Below are positions 7,740 to 16,091 of a stretch of 19,268 nucleotides of DNA, one piece after another. Below the pieces are notes generated by a model. The model made no database searches and was not told where the DNA came from. It saw nothing but the letters and a program-made list of their open reading frames with translations. Origin of the DNA: Methylococcaceae bacterium (GTDB taxonomy: Bacteria; Pseudomonadota; Gammaproteobacteria; Methylococcales; Methylomonadaceae); NCBI GenBank assembly GCA_021647145.1, contig JAKIVF010000067.1, positions 1-19,268 of the forward strand, written 5' to 3'. The position numbers were made by a program, and so were the translations under genes. Position 1 is the first letter of the stretch, and each line of letters starts with the position of its first letter.

Positions 7740-8588
7740 TTATGCGCAATTTTTAAAAGATAGGCTGGCAATAGAGATGGCTAAAATTCCATCACGATAG
7801 TCATTATCATCAGTAAAATAAAGTCGATATTTTACGTAATTTCCTGGTTCGGAAACTGAATAAGTTCTGGTTTCATTTTCACCCCACTTGGTTTGATTAG
7901 AACGTGTATCTACAGTTACCCATTTCTCACCATTCCAGCCTTGAAATTCCCAATTTTTTGGTGCTCGCTTTTTACTATGCTTGCTAGGGTAAGTAATCGA
8001 ATATTGGTTGATAGCTTGTGCTTTGTTCCATTGATAACTTATCCACGCTGGCTCTTCCCAAATTTTAGATTGCCACATTGAGGAAGATTTGTTGTCAAAG
8101 GCTTTCCAGCTTGGAAAATTTGCATGAAATATTCCAGAGGTATCTATTTTTGTCGTTTTTCCAGATAAAACAACTGTTTTTTCATTGCATTGAACATTCT
8201 GTTTATTTGTTGTCTGGATCGTTCTGTCAAATTTTTTCCAATAAGTCACTTTTTTCCAGGCTATATTTTCTTTGTATAAGCCCTTTATTTTATATTTTGT
8301 CCCTTCAGTTAAACCTGCAAAAGTATAAGTGCCTTTTTTATCCTCGGTATATTTATTTGAGCCTTTAATGCATGCTCCTAAATAAGAATTTGCTTTTTTT
8401 AAGCAAAGTTTAACACCTTTATCTTTGATGGCTTTTTTGCAGCTTGTTATATCATAATGAACTTTAATTGATCGATGGTCTATAGGCTCAGACCATAAAT
8501 CACATTCTGCGTGAGCAACTTGGGATGCACCAGTATAAATTATTAAAAAAAATAAGTTTCTTAGTATGATTTTCATTTTAATCTTCAT
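7740..8588 (-). CDS. Secreted protein with FN3-like region and F5/8 type C (discoidin)-like domain
   Basis: This 282-residue protein starts with a signal peptide: basic MKIKMKIILRN, then a hydrophobic core, with likely signal peptidase I cleavage after AHA at about residue 27. About residues 35-125 look fibronectin type III-like, with YTFAGLTEGTKYKIKGLY as the typical F-strand region. About residues 135-280 resemble an F5/8 type C or discoidin-like carbohydrate-binding fold: KAFDNKSSSMWQS, WISYQW, INQYSITYPS, and the Trp-rich NWEFQGWNGEKWVTVDT. Six cysteines in the mature part could form three disulfides. No catalytic domain is visible, so a surface, matrix or polysaccharide-binding role is plausible but inferred. 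AAGGAG sits 8-9 bases before the ATG. Its spectrum of Lys, Trp and Asn differs from the metabolic genes around it, and no partner gene is adjacent. Confidence 0.75.
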   Translation of the reverse strand: MKIKMKIILRNLFFLIIYTGASQVAHAECDLWSEPIDHRSIKVHYDITSCKKAIKDKGVKLCLKKANSYLGACIKGSNKYTEDKKGTYTFAGLTEGTKYKIKGLYKENIAWKKVTYWKKFDRTIQTTNKQNVQCNEKTVVLSGKTTKIDTSGIFHANFPSWKAFDNKSSSMWQSKIWEEPAWISYQWNKAQAINQYSITYPSKHSKKRAPKNWEFQGWNGEKWVTVDTRSNQTKWGENETRTYSVSEPGNYVKYRLYFTDDNDYRDGILAISIASLSFKNCA

Positions 8589-8900
8589 TGAGATTACTCC
8601 TTTTAGAATTTTTCATTTAAAAACATTGGATAGTTAAAAGTATTTTTGTGTATAGAAGTTTTTAACTAAACTAGATTTTTTAAAATCACAATTTGTTATA
8701 CGAACAGAGAACTAAAAATTTGCGATTTTTTTCAATGAAGAAAAAATAAAAAGAGGGGGGCGGGTGTATGATTTTTAGAGATTGGAGCATATAAGGTATA
8801 ATAATCGATAAAATTTGTGACCTGTAAGGTTGTAGATAGAAATGATTATCGTGTTTTTAAGGAAAACAGATAGCATCTTCCATAAAATTAAGGCATTTGA
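8589..8900. promoter_or_regulatory. Divergent intergenic region between secreted-protein gene and mtdA
   Basis: This 312-bp AT-rich region must hold the promoters for the minus-strand secreted protein and for mtdA on the plus strand. It contains a small A/T hairpin (AAAAAT-TTGCG-ATTTTT, 8714-8730) and an isolated G-rich patch (GAGGGGGGCGGG, about 8752-8763) that stands out from the surroundings. No coding frame or RNA gene is supported. Confidence 0.5.
8774..8802 (+). promoter_or_regulatory. Candidate sigma-70 promoter for mtdA
   Basis: A perfect TATAAT at 8797-8802 has TTTAGA at 8774-8779 as a weak -35 hexamer with 17-bp spacing. Transcription would begin near 8809, leaving about 90 bases of leader before the mtdA ATG. 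The -35 match is only four of six, so activator dependence or a chance match are both possible. Confidence 0.35.
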
Positions 8901-9758
8901 ATGAAAAAATTGTTATTCCAGTTTGATACAGATACTCATCCATCAACATTTGATACGGTTGTGGGTTATGATGGTGGTGCAGATCATGTTGTTCCTCATG
9001 GTGGATTGGCACCCGATAATATCGTATCTTTAGTTGAGGGGACAATTTTTACCAGAGCACCTAAAGATAAGAAAAATACGGCAATTTTTATCGGAGGGAG
9101 TAATATGGTTGCAGGAGAGGAACTCTTTCTTGCAGTTCAAAAGTGTTTTTTTTCTGGCTTTCGAGTTTCAGTTATGCTCGATAGCAATGGTAGTAATACA
9201 ACGTCGGCTGCTGCCGTTGCAAAAATTGCAACCAGTTGTTCTTTAGAAGGAAAAAAGGTTGTTGTTATAGCGGGAACGGGTCCGGTTGGGCAGCGAGCTG
9301 CGGCTATGATGGCTTTAGAAGGTGCTGATGTTTCTATAACCTCTAGGCATATTTTTGGGGCTGAAAAAGTTTGTTTTGCGATGAAAGATCGTTTTGGAGT
9401 AGAGCTAACACCGATAGAAGCAAAGGATAGTGATGCCCGTGGGGATGCAGTAAAAGATGCCAATATCGTTTTAGCAACAGGTGCAGCAGGTATTGAATTA
9501 CTCAAACCAGAGCATTGGCAAAACAACCAAAACCTTGAAGTCATTGCTGATGCAAATGCTACACCACCACTAGGAATTGGAGGAACGGACGTTCTTGATA
9601 AAGGGATAGATAGGCAAGGTGTAAAAGTTTGGGGGGCGATTGGGTTTGGTACGCTTAAATTGGCATTACACAGAGCTTGTATCGCTAAATTATTTGAAGA
9701 TAATAAACAAGTTTTTGATGCAGAGCTTATTTTTAATCTGGCCAAAAAAATGGCTTAA
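8901..9758 (+). CDS. mtdA: NADP-dependent methylene-tetrahydrofolate/methylene-tetrahydromethanopterin dehydrogenase
   Basis: MtdA oxidises methylene-H4F (and methylene-H4MPT) to the methenyl form with NADP in the cytoplasm, and is a hallmark of methylotrophs. The 285-residue length matches the family. It opens with KKLLFQFDTDTHPS and YDGGADHV, close to what I recall of the Methylobacterium enzyme, followed by MLDSNGSNTTSAAA. The dinucleotide-binding loop is GTGPVG at residues 125-130. The C-terminal part has PPLGIGGTD and LHRACIAKLFE. A modest AAGG lies 8 bases before the ATG. It is first of four C1 genes on this strand, and the next gene starts 15 bases after its stop, so co-transcription is likely. 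The methenyl-H4F cyclohydrolase gene (fch), often paired with mtdA, is not adjacent or anywhere in the window. Confidence 0.95.
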   Translation: MKKLLFQFDTDTHPSTFDTVVGYDGGADHVVPHGGLAPDNIVSLVEGTIFTRAPKDKKNTAIFIGGSNMVAGEELFLAVQKCFFSGFRVSVMLDSNGSNTTSAAAVAKIATSCSLEGKKVVVIAGTGPVGQRAAAMMALEGADVSITSRHIFGAEKVCFAMKDRFGVELTPIEAKDSDARGDAVKDANIVLATGAAGIELLKPEHWQNNQNLEVIADANATPPLGIGGTDVLDKGIDRQGVKVWGAIGFGTLKLALHRACIAKLFEDNKQVFDAELIFNLAKKMA

Positions 9759-9773
9759 TAAACTGCCTTCTAG

Positions 9774-11132
9774 GTGAGTAGTTCCATTCAGTTGTTGAGG
9801 CATCATGCACTTCAGCTTTTTCAAACAGGGATTGATGCGGCTGACCCTTATCTTGCTGTACAAAAATACTTGATAGTGGAAGAAGGTGGTCTCACTAATA
9901 CTCTAGGTTTGGATGATGAGGGGGAGCAACGAAAAGCTAGTTGGTCAAAAATTTGTTTGGTTGCCTTTGGAAAAGCGGCATGTTCTATGGCTAAAGCAGC
10001 AGTAGAAATTATTCCAAAACATTATTTAGTGGGTAAGCCGATCGTTGTAACAAATTACGAGAATGTAATTCCTATAAAATATTGTGAAGTGATTGGGGCA
10101 GGTCATCCTTATCCAGATTTTTCAGGTCAAAAAGCAGCGCAATCTATTGTTGAAAGATTAAAGAAATCTCAAGCTGATGAGTTGGTATTAGTTTTGATTT
10201 CTGGTGGAGGTTCTGCCTTAGTTCCATATCCAGTCGATAGTATTTCACTTGGTGATAAAATTATTACAAATAATTTGTTATTGGCAAGTGGTGCAAATAT
10301 TCAGCAAATAAATTGTGTAAGGAAGCATCTATCCCAAATAAAGGGTGGATGGTTAGCAAAGCTAGCATCACCAGCCTGCTGTCATGCATTGATTTTATCT
10401 GATGTTATTAACGATGATTTAAGTACTGTTGCCAGTGGACCTACGGTACCGGATAATACTACTTTTTTAGAGGCGATAAGTATCCTCAAGGAAAAATTGA
10501 TTTGGGATTACATTCCTATAAATGTTAAAATTTTTCTGGAAAAGGGCGAACAAGGAAATGTAGAAGAAACTCCAAAAACTAATAATGCTATTTTTAAAAA
10601 TACATCGCACAGCTTGATAGGAAGTAATACAATTAGCCTTAATGCATTGATTGATAATGCGAAAAAACTGGGATATGTAGTTAATATCTTTAGTTGGGAG
10701 TTATCAGGAGAAGCAAGGGAGGTTGCAGAGCAACTGGTGTTGCATGCAAAAAAGTTAATTGAGAATGGTTTAACGAGTCCTGTTGCTATTGTTGCTGGTG
10801 GAGAAACGACAGTTACTATTAGAGGAAGTGGGCGCGGTGGACGAAATCAAGAAATGGCTCTGGCTTTTTCTATTGCAGCAGAAAGACTTAGTTTAATGGG
10901 GGAATGGACTTTTTTAAGCGGTGGAACTGATGGTGTTGATGGACCAACAGATGCAGCGGGTGGAATAGTAGATTCGAAAACTTTTTCTCGGATAATTGAG
11001 GCTGAATTAAGCCCGGAAGATAGTTTAGATAATAATGATTCATATTCAACACTAATAAAAACAAAAGATTTAGTAATGATAGGTGCTACAGGTACTAATG
11101 TAGCAGATTTGCTAGTATTGCTCGTCCAGTAA
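9774..11132 (+). CDS. gck: Glycerate 2-kinase (MOFRL family)
   Basis: Glycerate kinase phosphorylates glycerate to 2-phosphoglycerate, the exit and regeneration step of the serine cycle. The 452-residue protein has the MOFRL/GckA organisation: [15 protein letters not shown] near residues 108-122, the GGGSAL loop at 144-149 ([15 protein letters not shown]), [17 protein letters not shown], then VASGPTVPD. The C-terminal MOFRL domain has [20 protein letters not shown] and [16 protein letters not shown]. The start is GTG, 15 bases after the mtdA stop, with no clear Shine-Dalgarno, which suggests translational coupling to mtdA. No in-frame ATG occurs before the first conserved helix. The context with mtdA, glyA and ftfL makes a serine-cycle role more likely than sugar-acid catabolism. 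Confidence 0.9.
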   Translation: MSSSIQLLRHHALQLFQTGIDAADPYLAVQKYLIVEEGGLTNTLGLDDEGEQRKASWSKICLVAFGKAACSMAKAAVEIIPKHYLVGKPIVVTNYENVIPIKYCEVIGAGHPYPDFSGQKAAQSIVERLKKSQADELVLVLISGGGSALVPYPVDSISLGDKIITNNLLLASGANIQQINCVRKHLSQIKGGWLAKLASPACCHALILSDVINDDLSTVASGPTVPDNTTFLEAISILKEKLIWDYIPINVKIFLEKGEQGNVEETPKTNNAIFKNTSHSLIGSNTISLNALIDNAKKLGYVVNIFSWELSGEAREVAEQLVLHAKKLIENGLTSPVAIVAGGETTVTIRGSGRGGRNQEMALAFSIAAERLSLMGEWTFLSGGTDGVDGPTDAAGGIVDSKTFSRIIEAELSPEDSLDNNDSYSTLIKTKDLVMIGATGTNVADLLVLLVQ

Positions 11133-11160
11133 GAAAAAAATTAACAGGAGAAGAGGTACC

Positions 11161-12417
11161 ATGTTTAAAAAATCCATGACCATAGCAGGTTTTGATGATG
11201 AGCTCTTTAAAGCAATGGAACAAGAGCGTCAACGTCAGGAAGATCATATAGAGTTAATTGCATCAGAAAATTATACTAGCCCACGTGTTATGGAGGCTCA
11301 AGGTTCTTCGCTAACAAATAAATATGCTGAGGGCTACCCATCTAAACGATATTATGGTGGCTGTGAATTTGTTGATAAAGCAGAGCAACTAGCTATTGAC
11401 CGGGTAAAAGAACTGTATGGTGCTGATTATGCAAATGTACAGCCCCATTCAGGCTCACAGGCGAATATGGCTGTCTATATGGCTTTAGTTCAACCTGGAG
11501 ATACTATTTTAGGATTGAGCCTTGCAGATGGGGGGCATTTAACACATGGAGCTAAACCAAATTTTTCTGGAAAGATTTATAATGCAATTCAGTATGGATT
11601 ACATCCTGAAACAGGTGAGATTGATTATGACCAGGTTGAAGCATTAGCCCTTGAGCATAAACCTAAAATGATTGTTGCAGGTTTTTCAGCTTATTCCAGG
11701 ATATGGGATTGGCAACAGTTTAGGGATATTGCAGATAAGGTCGGTGCTTATCTTTTTGTTGATATGGCACATGTTGCAGGGTTAATTGCTGCTGGATTAT
11801 ATCCTAACCCTGTTCCTTTTGCAGATGTAGTGACTAGTACTACACATAAGTCATTACGTGGCCCCAGGGGGGGATTTATTATTTGCAAAAGCAACCCTGA
11901 ACTAGAGAAAAAATTTAACTCAAATATATTTCCAGGCATACAAGGTGGTCCTTTAATGCATGTTATTGCTGCTAAAGCAGTGGCTTTTAAAGAAGCAATG
12001 CAACCGGAATTTGCTGTTTATCAACAACAAGTAATCAATAATGCTAAAGCCATGGCAACAGTTTTTATTAGTCGAGGCTTTGATGTTGTTTCTGGTGGCA
12101 CAGACAACCATCTGATGCTGGTTTCATTAATTCCTAAAGGGATTACAGGGAAAGCTGCTGATGCTGCGTTGAGTAAAACAAATATAACAGTTAATAAAAA
12201 TGCTGTGCCAAATGACCCTGAGTCTCCTTTCGTAACGAGTGGTATTAGAATTGGAACGCCAGCCCCTACAACTCGAGGTTTTAAAGAAGCACAGGTTTCA
12301 GAAATTGCCAACCTGATGTGTGATGTGATGGAGAATATGGACGATCATCGCATTATTGATACAGTCCGTGAAAAGGTTGCTTTGCTTTGCTCTCGCTTTC
12401 CTGTTTACAGGGAATAG
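11161..12417 (+). CDS. glyA: Serine hydroxymethyltransferase
   Basis: GlyA is the PLP enzyme that joins glycine and methylene-H4F to give serine, the C1 entry step of the serine cycle and the usual source of folate C1 units. The 418-residue length is standard. Diagnostic segments are [47 protein letters not shown], and [12 protein letters not shown]. The PLP lysine is K230 in [13 protein letters not shown]. The C-terminal region has [15 protein letters not shown]. The ribosome site AGGAGAAG precedes the ATG at good distance. It begins 28 bases after the gck stop, within the same presumed transcript. A strong hairpin terminator follows. Its place next to mtdA and gck suggests that this copy is devoted to C1 assimilation, and a second housekeeping copy may exist elsewhere. 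Confidence 0.97.
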   Translation: MFKKSMTIAGFDDELFKAMEQERQRQEDHIELIASENYTSPRVMEAQGSSLTNKYAEGYPSKRYYGGCEFVDKAEQLAIDRVKELYGADYANVQPHSGSQANMAVYMALVQPGDTILGLSLADGGHLTHGAKPNFSGKIYNAIQYGLHPETGEIDYDQVEALALEHKPKMIVAGFSAYSRIWDWQQFRDIADKVGAYLFVDMAHVAGLIAAGLYPNPVPFADVVTSTTHKSLRGPRGGFIICKSNPELEKKFNSNIFPGIQGGPLMHVIAAKAVAFKEAMQPEFAVYQQQVINNAKAMATVFISRGFDVVSGGTDNHLMLVSLIPKGITGKAADAALSKTNITVNKNAVPNDPESPFVTSGIRIGTPAPTTRGFKEAQVSEIANLMCDVMENMDDHRIIDTVREKVALLCSRFPVYRE

Positions 12418-12453
12418 TAGGGTAGAAAAAATTGATTTGCTTTACCATCTGTC

Positions 12454-12496
12454 AAAAAAGCCTGCCTCATTAAGTTAAAGTGAAGCAGGCTTTTTT
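12454..12496 (+). terminator. Intrinsic terminator between glyA and ftfL
   Basis: A perfect 12-bp inverted repeat, AAAAAAGCCTGC and GCAGGCTTTTTT, encloses a 19-base loop, and three more pairs (TCA with TGA) can extend the stem past one mismatch. The GC-rich core followed by six Ts is a classical Rho-independent terminator. The A-run on the 5' side makes it potentially bidirectional. It would end or attenuate the mtdA-gck-glyA transcript before ftfL. Confidence 0.9.
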
Positions 12497-12529
12497 CGTT
12501 TAATGATTATATCCTCATAGGAGACATTT

Positions 12530-14203
12530 ATGTCTGATATTGAAATCGCTCAAAAAGCGGAAATGAAACCCATTATTAAATTGGTTGAAGAAACATTTGG
12601 TGTTCCTGCTGAACACTTGGAACCCTACGGGCACTATAAAGCCAAAGTATCATTAGAATATATTAATAGTTTAACGGATAAAAAAGAGGGTAAGTTGATT
12701 TTAGTCACCGCTATTAGTCCAACACCTGCAGGAGAGGGAAAAACAACAACAACTGTAGGTTTAGGGGATGCAATGAACCGGTTAGGTCATAAGACCATGA
12801 TGTGTTTGCGTGAACCATCATTAGGTCCTTGTTTTGGTATGAAGGGTGGTGCTGCTGGAGGGGGGTATTCGCAAGTTGTGCCAATGGAAGATATAAATTT
12901 ACATTTTACGGGTGATTTCCATGCTATTGGAATAGCGCATAACTTACTTGCCGCCATGATTGATAATCATATCAATCATGGAAATGAATTAAATATAGAT
13001 TCCAGATGCATACAATGGAAGCGTGTGGTAGATATGAATGATAGAGCTTTAAGGAAAATCACTATTGGACTAGGTGGCTCGGCAAATGGCTATCTGCGCG
13101 AAGATGGTTACGATATAGTTGTTGCTTCTGAAATTATGGCTATTTTATGCTTAGCAACTAATCGGGCTGATTTAAAACAACGTCTAGGTAAAATAGTAGT
13201 CGCCTATAAAACGGATAAAGTAACACCGGTTTATGCTAGTGATTTAAAAGCGCATGGCTCTATGGCTGCGTTACTTAAAGATGCGATTAAGCCTAATTTT
13301 GTTCAAACATTAGAAAATAATATTGCCATTATTCATGGTGGGCCATTTGCGAATATTGCCCATGGTTGCAATACAGTCACTGCAACTAAAACAGCATTAA
13401 AATTAGCTGACTATGCAGTAACAGAAGCTGGATTTGGTGCTGACTTAGGTGCTGAAAAGTTTATAGACATAAAATGTCGTATGGCTGGATTAAAACCATC
13501 CGCTGTTGTTTTAGTTGTAACCGTTAGAGCTTTAAAATTTCATGGTGGAGTGGCTAAAGACGAATTGAATAATGAAAATATTGAGGCCTTAGAACAAGGT
13601 TTTGTTAATCTGGAGCGCCATTTACATAACATCAATAATAACTATGGCCTTCCTTGTGTTGTGTGTATCAATCACTTTACTTTTGATAGTGATGCAGAAA
13701 TTAAACTATTAAAAGAAAAATGTGAAGCGTTAGGTGCGACTTGTGTTGTATCTAAGCATTGGGCTGAAGGTGGCGCTGGTGCAGAAGAATTGGCAAAAGA
13801 AGTACTTAATATTGTTGATAATCGTGAGCCTGGTTTTACTTATGTTTATGATGAAAACTTATCGTTATGGGAGAAAATTGAAACTATTTCAACCAAACTC
13901 TATGGTGCGACAGGAATAACAGCCAGCCCTAAAGTTAGAGAAGAGATAAATATGCTGCAAGAAAAATATGGAAAATTTCCTGTTTGTATAGCAAAAACTC
14001 AAATGTCTTTTTCTACTGATCCAACGGCAAAAGGAGCGCCGTCAGGTCATACAGTTGAAATTAGTGAAGTAAGGCTGGCTAATGGCGCAGGTTTCATTGT
14101 TGCTCTTGCAGGAAATATGATGACAATGCCAGGGTTACCTAAAAAACCAGCTGCGGAACGAATTGATATAACTGATGAAGGCCAAATTATCGGATTGTTT
14201 TAA
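12530..14203 (+). CDS. ftfL: Formate-tetrahydrofolate ligase (10-formyl-THF synthetase)
   Basis: This enzyme uses ATP to join formate to tetrahydrofolate, feeding formate carbon into the folate C1 pool used by MtdA and GlyA. The 557-residue length is normal for the bacterial monofunctional enzyme. The ATP-binding loop TPAGEGKT is at residues 65-72, followed by [20 protein letters not shown], the [19 protein letters not shown] segment, [13 protein letters not shown], and near the C-terminus the [19 protein letters not shown] and [12 protein letters not shown] signatures. The ATG has AGGAG about 8 bases upstream. It follows glyA on the same strand but beyond a strong terminator, with only about 33 bases left for a promoter. 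It therefore depends on readthrough or on a promoter overlapping the terminator. Confidence 0.97.
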   Translation: MSDIEIAQKAEMKPIIKLVEETFGVPAEHLEPYGHYKAKVSLEYINSLTDKKEGKLILVTAISPTPAGEGKTTTTVGLGDAMNRLGHKTMMCLREPSLGPCFGMKGGAAGGGYSQVVPMEDINLHFTGDFHAIGIAHNLLAAMIDNHINHGNELNIDSRCIQWKRVVDMNDRALRKITIGLGGSANGYLREDGYDIVVASEIMAILCLATNRADLKQRLGKIVVAYKTDKVTPVYASDLKAHGSMAALLKDAIKPNFVQTLENNIAIIHGGPFANIAHGCNTVTATKTALKLADYAVTEAGFGADLGAEKFIDIKCRMAGLKPSAVVLVVTVRALKFHGGVAKDELNNENIEALEQGFVNLERHLHNINNNYGLPCVVCINHFTFDSDAEIKLLKEKCEALGATCVVSKHWAEGGAGAEELAKEVLNIVDNREPGFTYVYDENLSLWEKIETISTKLYGATGITASPKVREEINMLQEKYGKFPVCIAKTQMSFSTDPTAKGAPSGHTVEISEVRLANGAGFIVALAGNMMTMPGLPKKPAAERIDITDEGQIIGLF

Positions 14204-14273
14204 TAAAGAAAATAAAGTGATATAAAGGGTGTGTTATTTTTTGCAAAATGATTTTGGGATATTTTCTTTATTA
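14201..14273 (+). repeat. Long AT-only inverted repeat covering the ftfL stop codon
   Basis: TAATAAAGAAAATA at 14201-14214 and TATTTTCTTTATTA at 14260-14273 are perfect 14-bp reverse complements separated by 45 bases. The left arm includes the ftfL TAA. It could fold at the 3' end of the mRNA as a weak terminator or stabilising hairpin, though the arms are almost entirely A/T and the loop is long. Confidence 0.5.
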
Positions 14274-14356
14274 TTATAGGTATATGAGGTATTCTTTGCT
14301 CTCAACGCTAAGTATGGTTGATTTTTTTTTAAATATTTTAGGAGAGGGTTAAAAAA

Positions 14357-14755
14357 ATGGGAATGATGTCAGAATTCAAAGAATTCGCAATCAAAGGTAA
14401 TGTTGTTGATATGGCCGTAGGGATTATTATTGGTGCCGCTTTTGGAAAAATAATTTCATCCTTTGTTAAAGATATTATTATGCCTCCTATTGGCGTTATG
14501 ATGGGTGGAGTGGATTTTTCCGATCTAGCGGTGACGATACAAGAAGCTGCCGGTGAAGTACCTGCTGTTGTTATTAAATATGGATCTTTTGTTCAAACGA
14601 TTGTTGATTTTTTGATTATTGCGATAGCTATTTTTATGGCTGTTAAAGCGATGAATAGCATGAAAAAAGCAGAGGAAGAAAAGCCAGCAGAAGAAGAAAA
14701 ACCTTCGAATGAAGAGGTTTTATTAACTGAGATTAGAGATTTATTAAAAAAGTAA
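14357..14755 (+). CDS. mscL: Large-conductance mechanosensitive channel MscL
   Basis: MscL is an inner-membrane channel that opens under high membrane tension to release solutes during osmotic downshock. The 132-residue protein shows the family layout. The N-terminal amphipathic helix and first membrane segment read [16 protein letters not shown] and [35 protein letters not shown] follows, with the second segment at about residues 70-97 ([18 protein letters not shown]). The cytoplasmic tail is rich in Glu, Lys and Pro and ends in [12 protein letters not shown], as is usual. GGAGAGGG precedes the ATG by about 8 bases. It is separated from ftfL by 153 bp and converges on the dodecin gene, with a hairpin between them. 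Confidence 0.95.
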   Translation: MGMMSEFKEFAIKGNVVDMAVGIIIGAAFGKIISSFVKDIIMPPIGVMMGGVDFSDLAVTIQEAAGEVPAVVIKYGSFVQTIVDFLIIAIAIFMAVKAMNSMKKAEEEKPAEEEKPSNEEVLLTEIRDLLKK

Positions 14756-14767
14756 GCATATTTAGAG

Positions 14768-14802
14768 TCCAGGCATTCCAAAGATTTATTGGTTTGCCTG
14801 GA
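14768..14802. terminator. Hairpin between convergent mscL and dodecin genes
   Basis: TCCAGGCA (14768-14775) pairs with TGCCTGGA (14795-14802), and after a symmetric TT/TT bulge CCAA (14778-14781) pairs with TTGG (14789-14792), leaving a 7-base loop. The position between two facing stop codons suits a shared terminator. No T-tract follows in either direction, so it may act mainly as an mRNA 3'-end structure. Confidence 0.55.
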
Positions 14803-14828
14803 AATTCTTAATCTGGTTTTATGAAAAC

Positions 14829-15032
14829 CTAATCATCAAGTAAAAAACTTAGTTTTAAGCTAACACGATATTCAGAAATTTTATTTTTTTTAATGATGAC
14901 TTTTTGATCTTGCACCCAGGCACCTTCAATATTTCTGATTGTTTTTGCAGCTCTTTTAATTCCTTTTTCAATTGCATCATCAAAGCTTTTTGAGGAAGCG
15001 GCAGTAATTTCTGTAACTCTTGCGATAGACAT
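14829..15032 (-). CDS. Dodecin (flavin-binding protein)
   Basis: Dodecins are small proteins that assemble into hollow dodecamers and bind flavins, acting as a buffer or store for FMN or riboflavin-type ligands. This 67-residue protein has the family pattern over its whole length: MSIARVTEITAASSKSFDDA, EKGIKRAAKTIRNIEGAWV (with the flavin-stacking Trp), QKVIIKKNKISEYRVSL and a terminal beta strand KLSFLLDD. AAGGAA lies about 6 bases before the ATG. It stands alone on its strand and converges with mscL. Confidence 0.93.
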   Translation of the reverse strand: MSIARVTEITAASSKSFDDAIEKGIKRAAKTIRNIEGAWVQDQKVIIKKNKISEYRVSLKLSFLLDD

Positions 15033-15250
15033 ATTAATTCCTTAGTAGTTTAAAAATGATTGGTTTTATGGATACAAAAAACCAAGCTGAATATATTATA
15101 TATCATTCCATTCTGACTAAAGCAAGAGAGAAACAATTTTATTAAAAATATTAGGTGGTTGAGTTATATTTTTAATCTAGTCTATTACTTCAGGAACGTG
15201 GACATAAAATTAGTTCCTTAATTTGTGAATCAACCAAAAATCACAAGCTG
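15033..15250. promoter_or_regulatory. Divergent promoter region between dodecin and PqiA-like genes
   Basis: This 218-bp AT-rich spacer lies between two divergent genes. It contains the inverted repeat AGGAAC-N15-GTTCCT at 15192-15218, about 33 bases before the PqiA-like start and well placed for an operator or leader hairpin, and a second one, GGTTTT-N9-AAAACC at 15062-15082, near the dodecin start. No promoter hexamers stand out. Confidence 0.35.
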
Positions 15251-15856
15251 ATGAAAAAACAAATCCCAACTTTTTTATTTATTCTATCAATAGCCGTTTT
15301 AATTCCTGGAATTACATTACCATTAATGACAATCAAAGCTACTGTCAATAAACAAGAGATGCTAGAGTTAGCATCAACTGTTCTAGTTCCGGCAAATGAT
15401 CAAGGCAGTAGTTTTATACAAAATATGTTGCAATCTGTTATTCAGCAGCTAAGTGTTGAAGGTTCTATTCAAGTTTTTGAATCAAGTCGTAGCTTATTAG
15501 AAACGATGAAAGAGCTAATTTCTCATGATCATATTATTGTTGGGTTACTAATCGGTTTGTTTGGCGTAATTATTCCAACAGTTAAAATAATACTAACTTT
15601 ATTATCGTTAGCAATTAATTCTCAGGAAGATAAGCAGCGCTTGCTAAAAATGAGTGGTTTACTGAGTAAATGGTCTATGTCTGATGTATTTGTGATGGCA
15701 ATTCTAGTTGCATTTTTGACAGTCAATGCAAATGAACAAACCTTGGGTGCGGTTCAATTAAATGCGGAACTTCAAAGTGGTTTTTATTTTTTTTCTGCCT
15801 ACTGTTTATTGGCTATAGCAGCTGGCCAGCTATTTGAAAGACAAGTTAATAGTTAA
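15251..15856 (+). CDS. Stand-alone PqiA-type inner-membrane protein
   Basis: This 201-residue protein resembles one membrane domain of PqiA (paraquat-inducible protein A). PqiA-family proteins work with MCE-domain proteins in envelope lipid handling. Predicted membrane segments lie at about residues 7-27, 97-119, 143-163 and 178-196, with a large periplasmic loop of about 65 residues after the first. The family signature appears as SKWSMSDVFVMAILVAFLTV, matching the PqiA pattern of W-S-M-x-D-V-F. The N-terminal leader PGITLPLMTIKA resembles the usual opening after the first helix. The zinc-ribbon cysteines found in full PqiA are absent, and no PqiB or other MCE gene is adjacent. The ribosome site is weak. 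Confidence 0.75.
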   Translation: MKKQIPTFLFILSIAVLIPGITLPLMTIKATVNKQEMLELASTVLVPANDQGSSFIQNMLQSVIQQLSVEGSIQVFESSRSLLETMKELISHDHIIVGLLIGLFGVIIPTVKIILTLLSLAINSQEDKQRLLKMSGLLSKWSMSDVFVMAILVAFLTVNANEQTLGAVQLNAELQSGFYFFSAYCLLAIAAGQLFERQVNS

Positions 15857-16091
15857 GAAACTATTGTACTAAAATTTTTATACTATTAGAGCTAGGAATT
15901 CAATGTATTTTGGCTATCTTTAAGGACGCTTGAAGTAAACGCAGAGCCCATGGTTTTTTGACAATGTACACAATGAAAAATATAAAAATCTTCAGTTGTG
16001 GTTATTATTAAATATTGAATAGTGCCTTAATTCTTGACTATAAAGCTGGGTATTGACATAATCAGTCTTTATATATTTTCTGGTGTAATAA
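15857..16091. other. Intergenic region upstream of erpA
   Basis: A 235-bp AT-rich spacer with no supported coding frame or RNA gene. Its last 60 bases carry the candidate erpA promoter annotated separately. I see no clear terminator for the PqiA-like gene. Confidence 0.35.
16034..16062 (+). promoter_or_regulatory. Candidate sigma-70 promoter for erpA
   Basis: TTGACT (16034-16039) and CATAAT (16057-16062) are separated by exactly 17 bp, each matching the sigma-70 consensus at five of six positions. Transcription would start near 16069 and give a leader of about 23 bases before the erpA ATG. An alternative TTGACA at 16053-16058 has no -10 at a proper distance. Confidence 0.5.

Noticed and set aside
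7578..7763. Small forward frame with a hydrophobic stretch between proA and the secreted-protein gene
   Set aside because: No ribosome site, it overlaps the 3' end of the opposing gene, and it matches no known small protein pattern.
9137..9745. 202-codon minus-strand frame inside mtdA
   Set aside because: The plus strand is unmistakable MtdA. The long antisense frame is a by-product of its codon use.
12021..12311. 96-codon minus-strand frame inside glyA
   Set aside because: It lies wholly within the conserved glyA sequence and has no family resemblance.
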